A DNA stretch of 64,000 nucleotides from Pelagomonas calceolata (GCA_918797485.1 CAKKNE010000002.1:5918501-5982500), one strand, 5' to 3'. Positions 1 to 9,682 are shown, numbered from the stretch's first letter. A program made the numbers and translations. The notes: a model not told the origin generated them from the letters alone.

Positions 1-366
1 GTCGGCCCAGGCCCGCGTGCCGTCCAACACGGCCTCCCAGCTCCCCGGCGCGCAGTACGTGTCCGTGTCGAAGCCGCCTCCCGTTTGGGACATGGCCTGG
101 ACCTCGCGCAGGTGGTCGACGTCGTGCACCAATTTCAGCGCGTCGACGGCGTCGAAGACCGTGCACGTCGTCGAGTTCACCGCGTTGCGCCAGTCTTTGA
201 CTTTCACGTCCGACGCGAGGAGGGCCGCTTTTGCACTTTCCAACCTTTCGGGCACTTCGGCGTGGTTGGCGGACGGCGGGCGGTGGAGCTTGTGCAGGGA
301 CTGCTCGATGATGGTCAAGGCTTGCAGCGTGGCGAGCAGGGGCAGGAGGCGCAGGAGTGGCTGCAT
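1..366 (-). CDS. Histone deacetylase family protein, N-terminal part (cut by window edge)
   Basis: An open frame runs leftward from an ATG at 366 off the window edge, giving 122 residues without a stop. Family signals are the EVPERLESAKAAL stretch near residue 40, matching the usual H-x-E-x-P-E-R-L entry of class II/IV deacetylases, the vHd histidine region near residue 85, and GGGFDTDTYCAPGSWEAVL near residue 105, which matches the GGG-D-DTY-SPGSWEA block that precedes the catalytic core. The family removes acetyl groups from lysines with a bound zinc. The first 17 residues are hydrophobic (MQPLLRLLPLLATLQ), so an organelle or secretory location is possible instead of the nucleus. The zinc ligands lie outside the window. 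A directional promoter motif sits 156 bp upstream. Confidence 0.8.
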   Translation of the reverse strand, partial: MQPLLRLLPLLATLQALTIIEQSLHKLHRPPSANHAEVPERLESAKAALLASDVKVKDWRNAVNSTTCTVFDAVDALKLVHDVDHLREVQAMSQTGGGFDTDTYCAPGSWEAVLDGTRAWAD

Positions 367-521
367 TTTGCTCTGCAGTGCCTGGCAGTATCAATGCGCG
401 ATTAGCAATGCTTGCAGCAGCAAGCCAAAAAAGTGATGCCGAGTCCAGCAGGCGCAGCTGCTCAGGCTCAGGCTCAGGCTTGCTTGGTACAATAATATTA
501 TGACATTGTCATGCGGCATCC

Positions 522-544
522 CTAGTGTCTTACAGGCCGCTAGC
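522..544 (-). promoter_or_regulatory. Directional 23-bp upstream motif
   Basis: Read on the minus strand it begins GCTAGCGGCC and ends GTAAGACACTAG, followed by GGATGCC. It points to the deacetylase start 156 bp away. The 367-859 gap between the two divergent genes otherwise shows only AT-rich patches, with no gene. Confidence 0.6.
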
Positions 545-859
545 TCAGCAACTCGAGACCCCTGCTGTCAGGTATGGTACAACACGCAAAGAGACGCGGA
601 GAGAGGGTCGAGCGGGCTGTGAAAAAGCAGGTAGTGGGAGGGATGGGGGCCCTGATGAGGCGCTGGCGGAGTTGGCTCGCGGCCCCGCGTTCAGTCAATA
701 ACGGTATGCAGCCATTCATGCTCGGAGATAGTCATTTGTGCAAGTATTGACGAGTGCAGCGGCAATCGTTAAGCAAATCGGCCAAAAAACCACTGGTGCA
801 GCCCTGCAGTGGCTGCAACAGCCACCGCGGAGCACCCGAGGCGAATCGCGGAGCACCCG

Positions 860-2243
860 ATGGCCCACTTGCTGCTCCTTGCACTATGCGTAGCGACGAG
901 CAACTCGATTGCCCTCCACGCGCCGGCTCGAGTGAAGACGCTCGGCGCGACGCGGTCGGCGCTGGCGTTGCTCAAAGCGGGCGACTTTGAGCACTTGGCG
1001 CGGCAGTTTAGCAACTCCGAGGGCATCCTCGCGCTGACGCTGCCCGGCAGCCGCCAGCGGTGCCTCGTCATCCACGAGAGCCGGGCCGACCTCGCGCGGC
1101 GCATGTGCGCGTCGTCGGTTCTGAAAGACAGGGTCGCCGGCGACGTGGCGTTCCCGGGCCTGACGCGCCAGCGGGACGGCGAGCGCTACGCGGCCGCGAA
1201 GACGGCGCTCAACTCAGCGCTGTGCGGCGTATCGGCCAGACGGCGTATCGGCCAAACGGCCTTCGCCGCGGCCTTCGACGCGGACCACATACATGACGAC
1301 GACGCCTACGCGCTGTGCGTCGCGCGCTGTGCGCTACGCGCAACTCTCTTCGGCGACGACGAGGACACGGCGACGGCGTTCCTGGGACCGGCCGCGCTCG
1401 CGACGTCGGCGGCGGCGCCGCCGCCGCCGAGGCAGAGCGCGATGCGCGCCAGGCTGCGCGTCGCCGCGCGTCAGGCGAAGCTGCTGATGTCGGGCGCGCC
1501 GTTCTTCGAAGTCGTCGATGGCTTCACGAACGTGGACGCGAAGACGCTGCGCGCGCGCCGCGGCGTCCGGAACCCGGCGCCTGCGGCCGCCGCGGCGTTC
1601 CGCGCGGAGACGGAAGCCAGGCGCGAGGCGGCGATCGCGGCGCGGCGGCGCGGTGGCGCGGGAGCCGACGGCTCGGCGGTCGCGCGGCTCTGCGCGGACG
1701 CCTCGCTCGAGGACGCGGACGTGGCGGCGGCGCTGTGGGACCTCATTGTCGCGGGCACAGCGACGACGGCCGAGCTCGCCTCCGAGGCGCTCAAAATCGG
1801 ACGCGGCGACGGCTCGGTCGACGCGACCGCCCTCGTCGAGGACGTCGCGAGAGCCTGTGTGGAAATCAAAATTTAACGGCGCGTTCGTGCTGAATCATCG
1901 CGTCGACCTCCACGCCATCGACGCGACGCCTGCTCGATGGCGTGGCGATGCCGGTTCCTCGCCGCTCGTGCACCCGACGCACTGGTTGATTTCCACACAG
2001 GCGAGAGCAGAACGGGAGAAGCGCGCCGTCGCGCCGCTGATCTTCCGTGTCGCCTGCGACGACGGCATGCTGGGCGACGTGCCTCTCCGAAAAGGCGATG
2101 GCGTCGTCGCGTCGCTGCGGCTGGCGCCGGACCTCTCCTTCGGCGCGGGGCGACGCGCTTGCGCCGGCCGAGAGGTCGCGCTCGCCGTCGCGGCGGCAGC
2201 GGTCGAGGCGCGGCTCTCCGGCGGCGTCGCGAAGATAGCCTAA
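860..2243 (+). CDS. Cytochrome P450-like protein
   Basis: Two exons, 860-1846 and 2001-2243, give 409 residues. The intron 1847-2000 is an introner element and opens with GC. The first ATG of the frame is at 860 and begins a hydrophobic leader. P450 hallmarks seen: AGTATT near residue 298 (I-helix A-G-x-x-T-T, although D/E is replaced by A), and FGAGRRACAG from residue 376 with the haem-ligand cysteine at 383. The K-helix E-x-x-R appears as DVAR at residue 328, right at the splice junction. The segment between the K-helix region and the haem loop is much shorter than the usual meander, so this is a divergent or reduced P450 whose activity is uncertain. Haem-thiolate monooxygenases are usually membrane bound. 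Confidence 0.7.
1855..2000 (+). mobile_element. Introner element IE1 (intron of P450-like gene)
   Basis: 146 bp with terminal inverted repeats CTGTGTGGAAATCAA and TTGATTTCCACACAG. It is flanked by perfect 8-bp repeats GCGAGAGC at 1847-1854 and 2001-2008. Excising 1847-2000 as a GC-AG intron leaves one repeat copy and keeps codon phase 0 on both sides. Confidence 0.9.
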
Positions 2244-2343
2244 GAATTTGTGTAGAATCCGCTACCAAGTTAGACGGACGTAGAGGACCACTCGACCATA
2301 GGACGCGACGCCGCCGCGCCCACTCCCTCTTAAATAAATCAAC

Positions 2344-3320
2344 TTACAATTTGCCCGGCCCCCGCTTGTCCGGCAACGGCGACGAGGGGAACCGCGACCC
2401 GAGGACCGCGCGCTCCGCGCCGATCTTGGCGGCCTCCATGGCGCGCGCCAGGTCGTCGTCGGAGAGCGGCTTCCGCTTCGAGAGCACTATCCGGTAGGCG
2501 TTCGGCGCGACCATGGTCCGGTCGAGCCAGCGCGTGGCCTCGTCCCGCACGACTCGGCCGAGCTCCGCCTGGATCGGGAGCGGCACCTGACCCAGGGTCA
2601 CGTGGCACGCCACGTCGCAGCGGAAGGCGGGCGTCTCGAGGAAGCTCACCTTCAGCTGCGAGCCGTCCGCCGCGAAGGTCAGCCGGATGCGGCCCCTCAG
2701 CGCGATGTTCGTCACTTTCAGTAGGGTCGTGAAGGAGATGCCCCGCGACCCGTCGACGCAGGCCTCCGCCGTCCAGATGGGCGTCCAGGACACGTCCCAT
2801 TCGCTGTCGTCGAGCGACGACCACCTCCTCAAGACGATCTCCGGCTTCGACGCGTCGCTCGCGGGGAAGGAGCAGTCGCAGTACCGCAGCCCCGTCACGA
2901 AGCCGATGGAGGACAAGGCGCTCCGCAGGACACTTTTCGCCGTCGCGGCGTAGCCCGCGTTCTGCCCCGGGTTCAGGAGGAGCGCGTTCGCGAGGGCCGC
3001 CGTCGCGCGGACCTGTGTGGAAATCAACCAGTGTGTCGGGTGCTCGCGTCGATGGCGTGGAGGACGACGCGATGATTCAGAACGCGCCGTAAAATTTTGA
3101 TTTCCACACAGGCGCGGACCCAGGCCTCGGTCTCGCCGCGCGCCGCCTTCAGTTCGTCCTCGAGCGCCGCGGCGCGCGCTTTTTCATGCTCGAGCTGCTC
3201 TTCTATGGTCGGCGGCGCGCGCTCTTGCTCCGCCGCCTCGCGCGCGGCGCGGCTCTCGTCCCAGGCCTGCAGGGCCTCGGGCGACGGGCCGAGGCCGTCG
3301 AAGAGGTAGTCGTCCATCAT
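2344..3320 (-). CDS. SMP-domain-like lipid-transfer protein
   Basis: Exons 3320-3120 and 3012-2344 give 289 residues; the start is the first ATG, at 3320. Residues 1-65 are acidic and helical with a short coiled coil rich in E, A and R. After the intron, residues 100-270 resemble the synaptotagmin-like mitochondrial lipid-binding (SMP) fold: a wEVSWTPIW-like strand, a basic ISFTTLLKVTNIALRGRIRL strand, a SFLETPAFRCDV strand, and a closing helix with DRTMVAPNAYRI, which matches the wPn/P-x-R motif of extended synaptotagmins. Such proteins move lipids at membrane contact sites. There is no obvious membrane segment. The stop lies only 100 bp from that of the convergent P450 gene. Family assignment is by pattern only. 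Confidence 0.55.
3013..3111 (-). mobile_element. Introner element IE2 (intron of SMP gene)
   Basis: 99-bp internally deleted copy with both terminal repeats intact. The 8-bp flanks GCGCGGAC (+ strand; GTCCGCGC in gene sense) at 3005-3012 and 3112-3119 are identical. The gene-sense intron 3119-3013 starts with the GT of the flank and ends CACACAG. Frame is preserved at phase 0. Confidence 0.9.
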
Positions 3321-3500
3321 CCACCAGCGCTGCCCGTGAGAGAGGCTGTCGGGAGAGGAGCAGTGAGAGAGCTCTTTTGTCGGCCCAAGCCCAGGCGTAG
3401 CGCCGCCGTATCGTGAGGAGCTACTACACAGCCTTCTTTTGCGAGGGTTAGGCAAGTACCAAGCTAATCCTGGGCCTTAGCTCCTTGTAAAGGTGCTTCC

Positions 3501-3523
3501 CTAGTGTGTTACAGGCCGCTAAC
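3501..3523 (-). promoter_or_regulatory. Directional upstream motif, two mismatches
   Basis: Minus-strand copy of the 23-bp motif, 181 bp upstream of the SMP-gene ATG. It differs at one base inside the GTAAGACAC half and one base in the GCTAGC end. It lies between the 3' end of the aminotransferase gene and the SMP gene. Confidence 0.5.
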
Positions 3524-3600
3524 AATCCGGGGTCGGGGCTCTCTCTCTCATCGTCCTTCTTCTGGGGCAGTTAAGTCTCGAGTGGCGTAAGAAAACAACT

Positions 3601-4806
3601 CTACAAATTACTATCACCGCGCGCTACCCGCCCCACGCGCGCGATCGCCGCTGCCACGACCTCCGACGACTCCGCGGCGTGGCAGAGCCGGTAGAAGCCC
3701 TCGGGCGCGCCCATGAGCGGGCCGGGCGTGAGCACGACGCCGACCGCCTCGAGGGCACGCTCGTCGCACCGCGTTTCTCGCAGGTCCAAGAGGCAGAAAT
3801 GGCCCGCCGCCGGCTCGCCGACGACTGGGAGGCCTTCGGTCTCGAGGCATCGTCGCGCCGAGTGCCACGACTCGGCGAGCCGTGACCGCAGCGCCGGGAT
3901 CCACTCGTCGCGGAGCCACCGGTCGTCCGTGCAGAGCTCGGTTACGATAGCTTGAGTTACTGTCGAGGCCGCGCAGAACGCCCCGGCCGACGCGACGGCG
4001 TCCAGCACCGAAGCATCGCGCGTCGCGATGGCGCCGACGCGGTAGCCGCTCAGGGCCAGATCCTTGGCCGCCGAGTATACGACGTGTACGTGCCGGTCGT
4101 CGTCATCTAGAAGATCCAGTACCGACGTGAAACTGTCCTCAAAGACGGACAGCGCGAAGACCTCGTCCACGACGACCTGTACCCCCCGCCGCCGCGCCCA
4201 GCGCACGCACGCGCGCAACGCATCGGCCGGAAACACGGTCCCGCAGGGGTTGTGCGGGCTCGCCAGGAGCAAGCATTTCGCCTCCTCCGTCCACGCGGCC
4301 TCGAGCTGCGCCTCCGAAGGGACGCCGTGCTCCGACGGGACACCGACTAGTCGGCACTCCGCCCGAGCCTCGGCGTCGCGCTTGTAGGAGCCGTAGTACG
4401 GCGCCGGCGTCAGGACGACGGCGCCGCGCTCGCACGTCGCGTACAGCAGCAAATCGATCGCAGCCGTGGCCGACCCGACGACCGCGACCTGGGAAGCGTC
4501 CAGCTTGCCAGTCTGGAGAATGTGCTCGTTGTAAAGTTGAGCAAAGCCTTCGCGCGCTGCGGGGGCGCCGAGCCACGACGGCGCGTAGCGCACCTGGGAC
4601 GACGCGGCCGCCGCGGCCATCGCGACGCGCGGCAGCAGTATGTCGTCCATTAAAGCATTCTGGGCGACTGCGAGAGAGACCCTGTCGGGCACTTCGCGCG
4701 ACCGCGTAGCGGTGCCGACGTATGAGGCCGCGCGCAGGCCGCGCGACGAGAGGCTCGATGCTAAGGCAGTCGTGGCGAGCCCGGCGGCGGTCGGAATCCG
4801 TCGCAT
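3601..4806 (-). CDS. PLP-dependent class I/II aminotransferase (ACC-synthase-like)
   Basis: Single exon, 401 residues from the ATG at 4806. Fold-type I signals: NPCGT at residues 186-190, the DEVF aspartate near 214 that contacts the pyridine nitrogen, and YSAAKDLALSGYRVG with the PLP-binding lysine at 248. The arrangement and length fit class I/II enzymes close to 1-aminocyclopropane-1-carboxylate synthase and alanine/aspartate aminotransferases; the substrate cannot be read from sequence. The first 35 residues are basic and rich in A, S and R (MRRIPTAAGLATTALASSL), which suggests a mitochondrial or plastid presequence. An open frame extends upstream of 4806 through the promoter motif at 4980 and is discounted for that reason. 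Confidence 0.85.
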   Translation of the reverse strand: MRRIPTAAGLATTALASSLSSRGLRAASYVGTATRSREVPDRVSLAVAQNALMDDILLPRVAMAAAAASSQVRYAPSWLGAPAAREGFAQLYNEHILQTGKLDASQVAVVGSATAAIDLLLYATCERGAVVLTPAPYYGSYKRDAEARAECRLVGVPSEHGVPSEAQLEAAWTEEAKCLLLASPHNPCGTVFPADALRACVRWARRRGVQVVVDEVFALSVFEDSFTSVLDLLDDDDRHVHVVYSAAKDLALSGYRVGAIATRDASVLDAVASAGAFCAASTVTQAIVTELCTDDRWLRDEWIPALRSRLAESWHSARRCLETEGLPVVGEPAAGHFCLLDLRETRCDERALEAVGVVLTPGPLMGAPEGFYRLCHAAESSEVVAAAIARVGRVARGDSNL

Positions 4807-4979
4807 CACTGCACTGCGGCGTGCGGGAGCTGCAGTGTAGGCAGCAATGCCTCCACGGCAAAAATCGCGGCCTGGTGCCACGACAACTGGACTGGTGCGA
4901 AATTGATGATCAATGCGGCTCAAATCGACCGCTTGGCACCGGACTGTGACTGTGGGGAGCTGCTGCTTGGCAGGCATCC

Positions 4980-5002
4980 CTAGTGTCTTACAGGCCGCTA
5001 GC
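4980..5002 (-). promoter_or_regulatory. Directional upstream motif
   Basis: Perfect 23-bp copy on the minus strand followed by GGATGCC. It is 174 bp upstream of the aminotransferase ATG, in the divergent promoter shared with the gene at 5158. Confidence 0.6.
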
Positions 5003-5157
5003 ACTAATCAAAGACTTAGTCGCAACACAGCGAGAGACACAGGGGGGCTAAGTAGGTTTGCCCCCCATGGCACACACGCAGCAAAAGACATTGCGCGGGC
5101 TTTTTGTTATGGGCCCGGGCTGCCCGAACCAATTGCGGAGGGCATTATAACGCAGCC

Positions 5158-5685
5158 ATGAGGGCCGCGGGCAGCCTTCTGGCAACCTGCATGCTCGTTA
5201 CTGCCTACAACCCACGCGCGACACCGGAGCAACGTGCCGAGAAGAAGCGCACCTTCGATGAGATGCACATAGTGTGGTGCGCCGCGCATGGAGATTCCGA
5301 CCTGTGCAAGCGCTACCGCGGCGAGACGACGCATCTGCGACTGCGCGAGGACGACAAGGTCGAATACTGGTCGATGCACGAATTATATTGCAGCGACGAT
5401 GACGTTGATCGGAGCTCGACGCCGCAGTGCCGGCAGAACTGGGCCGCGCATCTTCGCAACGAGAGGGCGGCGGCCGCGGCGCGCGCGGAGGCGGACGAGG
5501 ACGTAGCGCCTGAGGAGCCTGCGCCGACGAAGACGAGGCGAAGACGCGACGACGACGATCGTCCGCCGGAGCCGCCGCGGTACCGCCGCCATCGCATCCA
5601 CAAAGGGAAGGAGCTCCGCGAGCCGCCGGGGCTGGCGCACGCAAACCACAAGTCGCCGTTCCGGAGCCCCGACGAGGAGCTTTGA
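5158..5685 (+). CDS. Small secreted basic/acidic protein, unknown
   Basis: 175 residues from ATG 5158. The leader MRAAGSLLATCMLVTAYNPRA looks like a signal peptide. The next 90 residues contain four cysteines after the leader (WCAAH, DLCKRY, LYCSDD, PQCRQNW), all with nearby aromatic or charged residues, which suggests a small disulphide-bonded module. The C-terminal half is low complexity: acidic then arginine-rich (TKTRRRRDDDD, RYRRHRIHKGK). I recognise no family. It starts divergently from the aminotransferase, and its stop lies 215 bp before the CDC14 start. Confidence 0.6.
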   Translation: MRAAGSLLATCMLVTAYNPRATPEQRAEKKRTFDEMHIVWCAAHGDSDLCKRYRGETTHLRLREDDKVEYWSMHELYCSDDDVDRSSTPQCRQNWAAHLRNERAAAAARAEADEDVAPEEPAPTKTRRRRDDDDRPPEPPRYRRHRIHKGKELREPPGLAHANHKSPFRSPDEEL

Positions 5686-5900
5686 CCTAAACATGTGTAT
5701 GTTCTCCTACAGCGTGCGGGGTTCGTACCGGCAGCCCTTCCAGCACCTGGCAGGGCTTGGCAGCTTTTGGACCGACCGCGCTGGGACGACGACGGGGCGG
5801 CCCGCGGAGCCGCGCCGGGTCCTCCCCAGCCAAGCAGGGACCCGCCCGCGACGCCTGCGCCCGCCTGGGCACACAGCCCAGCCGAGAGGGGCAGCCAACC

Positions 5901-7091
5901 ATGGCTCTCACGGCGCGGCACCCCGGCGCCGACTTACGGATCCTCGTCCCCGGCAAGTTCGCCTGGTACTGCGTGCCCGAGCAGGTCGCGCAGCGCGAGG
6001 TTCCCGTCCTGGACGGCTGTACCATGGTCAGCACCGACGCGACGTACGTCTACGAGCAGTTCTTCGCGGATTTCGGCCCCTTGAATCTGGCCTGCGTCAC
6101 GAAGCATTGCAGGCGCATGTTTTCGCTGCTGGAACAGGGGACGACGGTCGTGCACTACTGCGGCGACCACCCCCACAAGCGGGCGAACGCGGCGTTCCTC
6201 GCCTGCTGCGTCTGCGTGTGCGTGCTCAAGCAGACGGCGGAGGAGGCCTTCGCGCCCTTCCTGGGCTGCGACCCGCCCCTGCACCCGTTCCGCGACGCCG
6301 GCTTCGGCGTGTGCACGTTCCAGTGCCTCGTGCTGGACTGCGTCCGCGGCGTCGCCAAGGCCTGCGCGCTGAAGCACTACGACTACGCACAGTTCGACGT
6401 CGACGCCTACGAGACCCTCGAGAAGCTGGAGGAGGGCGACCTCGCGTGGATCGTGCCCGGCAAGTTCGCCGCGTTCAGCACGCCGACCGAGGAGCGGCGG
6501 GAGCTGCGGCCGGGCGTCTTCACGCTGGCGGTGGAGCAGTACGCGGCCCTCTTCAAGCGGCTCAACATCACGTGCGTCGTCCGGTTCAACAAGAAGCTGT
6601 ACGACCGCGCCATCTTCCAGAAGGCGGGGATCCGGCACGTCGACCTGTGGTACGAGGACGGCTCGAACCCGTCCGAGGCCATCCTCCAGCGGTTCCTCGC
6701 GCTGTGCGAGCAGGAGGCCGGCGGCGTCGCCGTGCACTGCAAGGCGGGCCTCGGGCGGACGGGGACGAACATAGGAGCGTACATGATGAAGCACTTCGGC
6801 TACTCGGCGCGGGAGTGCATCGGCTGGATGCGCATCTGCCGGCCGGGCAGCGTGATCGGGCCGCAGCAGCAGTTCCTGGTCGAGGCCGAGGACCGGCTGT
6901 GGCGGGAGGGGGCCGTGTTTCGGCAGCAGCGGGCGAACTGGCCGGAGCAGCCGCTCCCGTCCCACAAGCCGCCGCTGTACGAACCGCCCGCGTACCTCCC
7001 CTCCGGCTCGCTGGTGGGCGTGAACCGGGCGCGGGCCGCGGCGCAGGTCGCCGCGCGGCGGGCCAAGGTGAATCGGCGGCCGACCGGGTAA
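5901..7091 (+). CDS. CDC14: CDC14-type dual-specificity protein phosphatase
   Basis: 396 residues from ATG 5901, which follows a good ACC context. The N-terminal pseudo-phosphatase domain runs roughly over residues 10-165 (PGKFAWYC, VHYCGDHPHKRANAAFL). The catalytic domain carries HCKAGLGRTGT with the nucleophile cysteine at residue 280, then IGWMRICRPGSVIGPQQQFL, a diagnostic CDC14 stretch. The family dephosphorylates Cdk-type serine sites and acts in mitotic exit, cytokinesis or cilia. The C-terminal tail is short and proline/arginine rich, unlike the long tails of animal and yeast proteins. There are no introns. An open frame extends 5' to 5757, but the extension is low complexity and the conserved start is at 5901. 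Confidence 0.93.
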   Translation: MALTARHPGADLRILVPGKFAWYCVPEQVAQREVPVLDGCTMVSTDATYVYEQFFADFGPLNLACVTKHCRRMFSLLEQGTTVVHYCGDHPHKRANAAFLACCVCVCVLKQTAEEAFAPFLGCDPPLHPFRDAGFGVCTFQCLVLDCVRGVAKACALKHYDYAQFDVDAYETLEKLEEGDLAWIVPGKFAAFSTPTEERRELRPGVFTLAVEQYAALFKRLNITCVVRFNKKLYDRAIFQKAGIRHVDLWYEDGSNPSEAILQRFLALCEQEAGGVAVHCKAGLGRTGTNIGAYMMKHFGYSARECIGWMRICRPGSVIGPQQQFLVEAEDRLWREGAVFRQQRANWPEQPLPSHKPPLYEPPAYLPSGSLVGVNRARAAAQVAARRAKVNRRPTG

Positions 7092-7450
7092 ACTTATAGC
7101 TAGTAATCCGAGTCGGCGTGGTGCGGTGGTGGCGCGAAGGCGATACGCCCCAACATACGCCATCGCCGCGGTTCGTTCGAACGGAGTAGACCCGGCCGGC
7201 GCCTGTACCACGTATCCGACTCCTCGGAGTCTTGAATAAATATAACTTACGCCCCTACGCGCGAGCGCGCCTGCGCGGAGGAACGTCACCGCGAGCAGAC
7301 GACGCGACGAGGCTCTCGGCGAAGCGCGAAGCGAACCCTCGGCTAAATCCCTTAACGGTCGTCCATCATACGATATTCGGAGCAGATCTTGAATAGTTGT
7401 GGGTCGTCACCGGGTCCTCTCGTGAACAAGAAACTGACGCCGCCGCACGC
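7092..7450. other. Convergent intergenic region
   Basis: 359 bp between the stops of CDC14 and STE24. It contains AATAAATATAAC at about 7233, a plausible poly(A) region for the plus-strand gene. No gene or repeat family member is seen. Confidence 0.5.
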
Positions 7451-8914
7451 CTATCGCGTCTTCTTCGCATCGATACCTCGGAGCCGCTCCACCAGCGGCG
7501 GGTGCGAGTGGTGGTAGGTGCTGAACCAGGGGTCCGGGTCCAGGACGCCCAGGTTCTCGAAGGTGATCTTGACCAGCCCTCGCTGCAGAGCGGCCCCCTT
7601 CCCCAGCGAGGCCCCGAAGGCGTCGGCCTGGAACTCCATCCGCCGGCTGTTCCAGGTCATCAGGAAGGACAGCAGGTGGTCCACGGGCTCCCAGAGGAAC
7701 GCGAAGAAGAGCAGCACGCCCACGATCACCGGCGCGCCCGCCGTGTCCGACGCCCCCGCGACGGCCCGGAACCCGAAGGCGTTGTAGATGTCGACCGAGC
7801 CCATGCACCCCGCGAAGAAGTAGAACGCCGCGAAGACGTAGAGCTGCGAGATGGCGAACGTGAGCAGCACGTGGCCGTGGTGCCAGTGCCCGAGTTCGTG
7901 CGCGAGGACGGCGACGATCTCCTCGTCCGACGCCTGCTTGAGCAGCGTGTCGAAGAGCACGATGCGCTTCGACTTGAAGAAGCCGTACATGTAGGCGTTC
8001 GAGTGGGAGCTCCGCTTCGAGCCGTCGACGGTGAAGAGCTTGTACAGCGGGTAGTCGACCCGCGCCGCGAGCGCCTCGATCTTCGCGCGCAGGCTCCCCG
8101 CCTCGAGCGGCTCGTACTTGTTGAACAGCGGCTGCACGACGACGGGGTAGATCGTCACGAAGAACGTCGACACGAGGACGAAGAACGCGCCCACGTACAC
8201 CGCGAGGTTCCGCGGGCCCGCGAGCATCACGATTTTAATAAATAAAGCCAGGCACGGGCCGCCCAGCGCCGCCGTGAGCGCCAGCGTCTTCAGCAGGTCC
8301 GTCGCAAACAACGCCGGCGTCGTCTTGTTGAAGCCGTGCCTGGCCTCGACGCCGAAGGTCGAGTACAGGGCCGTGGGCAGGTTGAGGACCGTGTCGGCGA
8401 GCTCCCACAGCCCGTAGAAGATCAGGGAGACCTTGATCTCGTGGCCCTCGCCGAAGTACTTGGTTCCGAGAGCCTCGGCCGCGTCCCAGAGGTAGGGCAT
8501 CGCTCCCAGGAGCACGAACGCCAGGGCCTTCGCGAGCGAGTAGGCCGCGCTCACGAACTTAAAGCGCGACTTGTCCAGCGCGTAGGCTCGCGACGCGGGC
8601 GCCTTCTCCTTGAGCTTGGCCAGGAGCGCGGCCGGCGACGACTCGCCCGCGGTCGTCGGCATGGCGTCGACCAGCCTCTCGAGCTCCGGCGGCACCCGGT
8701 CGCCCCGCTCCTTGATGCGCCTGTGTTGCCTCAAATCGAGGTAGCGCTCCCAGCACTGCATGACGAGCGTGAACATGATGGTCGCGGCGAGGAAGGGGTA
8801 GGCGCTCGCGCCGCAGCCGTCTTGCTGGTACTTGGGTTGCAGCGCCGTCAGCCGGTCGAGGAGTGTTGGCGGCGGCGGCGGCGGTGGCGCCTCCTTGAAG
8901 TAAGAGAGGACCAT
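7451..8914 (-). CDS. STE24: CAAX prenyl protease, STE24 family
   Basis: Single exon of 487 residues, typical of the family. The zinc metalloprotease motif HELGH starts at residue 339, and the third-ligand glutamate lies in RRMEFQADAFG about 85 residues later, as in STE24/ZMPSTE24. At least six hydrophobic membrane segments are visible (for example FLAATIMFTLVMQCW, LAVYVGAFFVLVSTFF, QLYVFAAFYFFAG). The enzyme sits in the ER or inner nuclear membrane and removes the AAX tripeptide from prenylated proteins. The N-terminus carries a run of prolines (residues 10-16). It shares a divergent promoter with the gene at 9149. Confidence 0.95.
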   Translation of the reverse strand: MVLSYFKEAPPPPPPPTLLDRLTALQPKYQQDGCGASAYPFLAATIMFTLVMQCWERYLDLRQHRRIKERGDRVPPELERLVDAMPTTAGESSPAALLAKLKEKAPASRAYALDKSRFKFVSAAYSLAKALAFVLLGAMPYLWDAAEALGTKYFGEGHEIKVSLIFYGLWELADTVLNLPTALYSTFGVEARHGFNKTTPALFATDLLKTLALTAALGGPCLALFIKIVMLAGPRNLAVYVGAFFVLVSTFFVTIYPVVVQPLFNKYEPLEAGSLRAKIEALAARVDYPLYKLFTVDGSKRSSHSNAYMYGFFKSKRIVLFDTLLKQASDEEIVAVLAHELGHWHHGHVLLTFAISQLYVFAAFYFFAGCMGSVDIYNAFGFRAVAGASDTAGAPVIVGVLLFFAFLWEPVDHLLSFLMTWNSRRMEFQADAFGASLGKGAALQRGLVKITFENLGVLDPDPWFSTYHHSHPPLVERLRGIDAKKTR

Positions 8915-8983
8915 AACGCTCGAGGGCCAGTAGCGGTGGTACGACGTCGCTCTGCAATTGCTGCGGCTATACTGCGATTGCGC

Positions 8984-9004
8984 AGCTAGGGTTGTAAGAC
9001 ACTA
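8984..9004 (+). promoter_or_regulatory. Directional upstream motif, variant
   Basis: 21-bp variant beginning GCTAGGG and ending GTAAGACACTAG followed by GCATCC. It points to the ATG at 9149, 145 bp downstream. Confidence 0.5.
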
Positions 9005-9148
9005 GGCATCCAGGCTGTCCCAAAAGTGCGTGTTTGCTGTCTTGGACCTGTACTCCACGCGAGATTAACGCGAGATTACGGTACTAAATATATATTTGTC
9101 CACAGAGACCGCGCATAGCCGACCGGGCCGAAAACCGAAGCATCAATC

Positions 9149-9573
9149 ATGTTTGCCTCGAGGATGACAATCGCTCGCGCCGCGACGGCGACGCGCCAGT
9201 TCGCGAGCCTGAGCGGCGCCCGGGCCTACCTGCCCAAATTCTCGACCGTCGCGGCCGGCGGCACGGTCCTTGTGGTCGGCGGCGGCCTCGCGTACGACCG
9301 CTGGATGACGAAAATGTCCCATGACACCGGCGTCCAGGGCGTCGACGCCGTCGACACCCCACCGAACACGCGCGCAGGCACCACTCCGAGATCATCTGGC
9401 ACGGCTCGGACCGCGGCGCCCTGCCGCCGACGGAGCAGCGCTTCTTCCCGCCCGAGGAGCGCGGCGAGATGCCGCGGCTCATGCGCATCTGGCGCACGAC
9501 CGAGGCGGACGGCTTCAACCGCGAGGCCGACACGGACCAGGTCGCCGCCGAGGGCCAGCAGCCGACGGTCTAG
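9149..9573 (+). CDS. Small organellar membrane protein with one short intron, unknown
   Basis: Exon 1 (9149-9315) encodes an arginine/alanine-rich presequence (MFASRMTIARAATATRQFAS) and one membrane segment (VAAGGTVLVVGGGLAY). That frame degrades after 9320, while from 9378 another frame encodes well-formed protein (HHSEIIWHGSDRG, EQRFFPPEERGEMP) to a stop at 9573. Excising 9316-9377 (62 nt; starts GTCCC, ends CGCGCAG) joins them in phase 2 as TKM-HHSEIIW, giving 120 residues. The 3' end of this intron resembles the decayed introner in the PsbP gene, so it may be an IE relic. A mitochondrial inner-membrane accessory protein is possible. A sequencing frameshift is the alternative to the intron. 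Confidence 0.55.
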
Positions 9574-9682
9574 TAGAGGCCGGCCCCGGGAATAAGAAAC
9601 CCTAGTACATAGCCAACACTCGGGGCGACGGCGTACGTGGGCGGGGGCGGGGCGGCGCGGCCTAGCTCTAAGCAAAGCAACC

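Noticed and set aside
17-436. Plus-strand open frame at the left edge
   Set aside because: The minus strand encodes a clear deacetylase signature over the same bases.
4807-5004. N-terminal extension of the aminotransferase to 5004
   Set aside because: It would translate the upstream motif and use a non-ATG start; the organellar presequence begins at ATG 4806.
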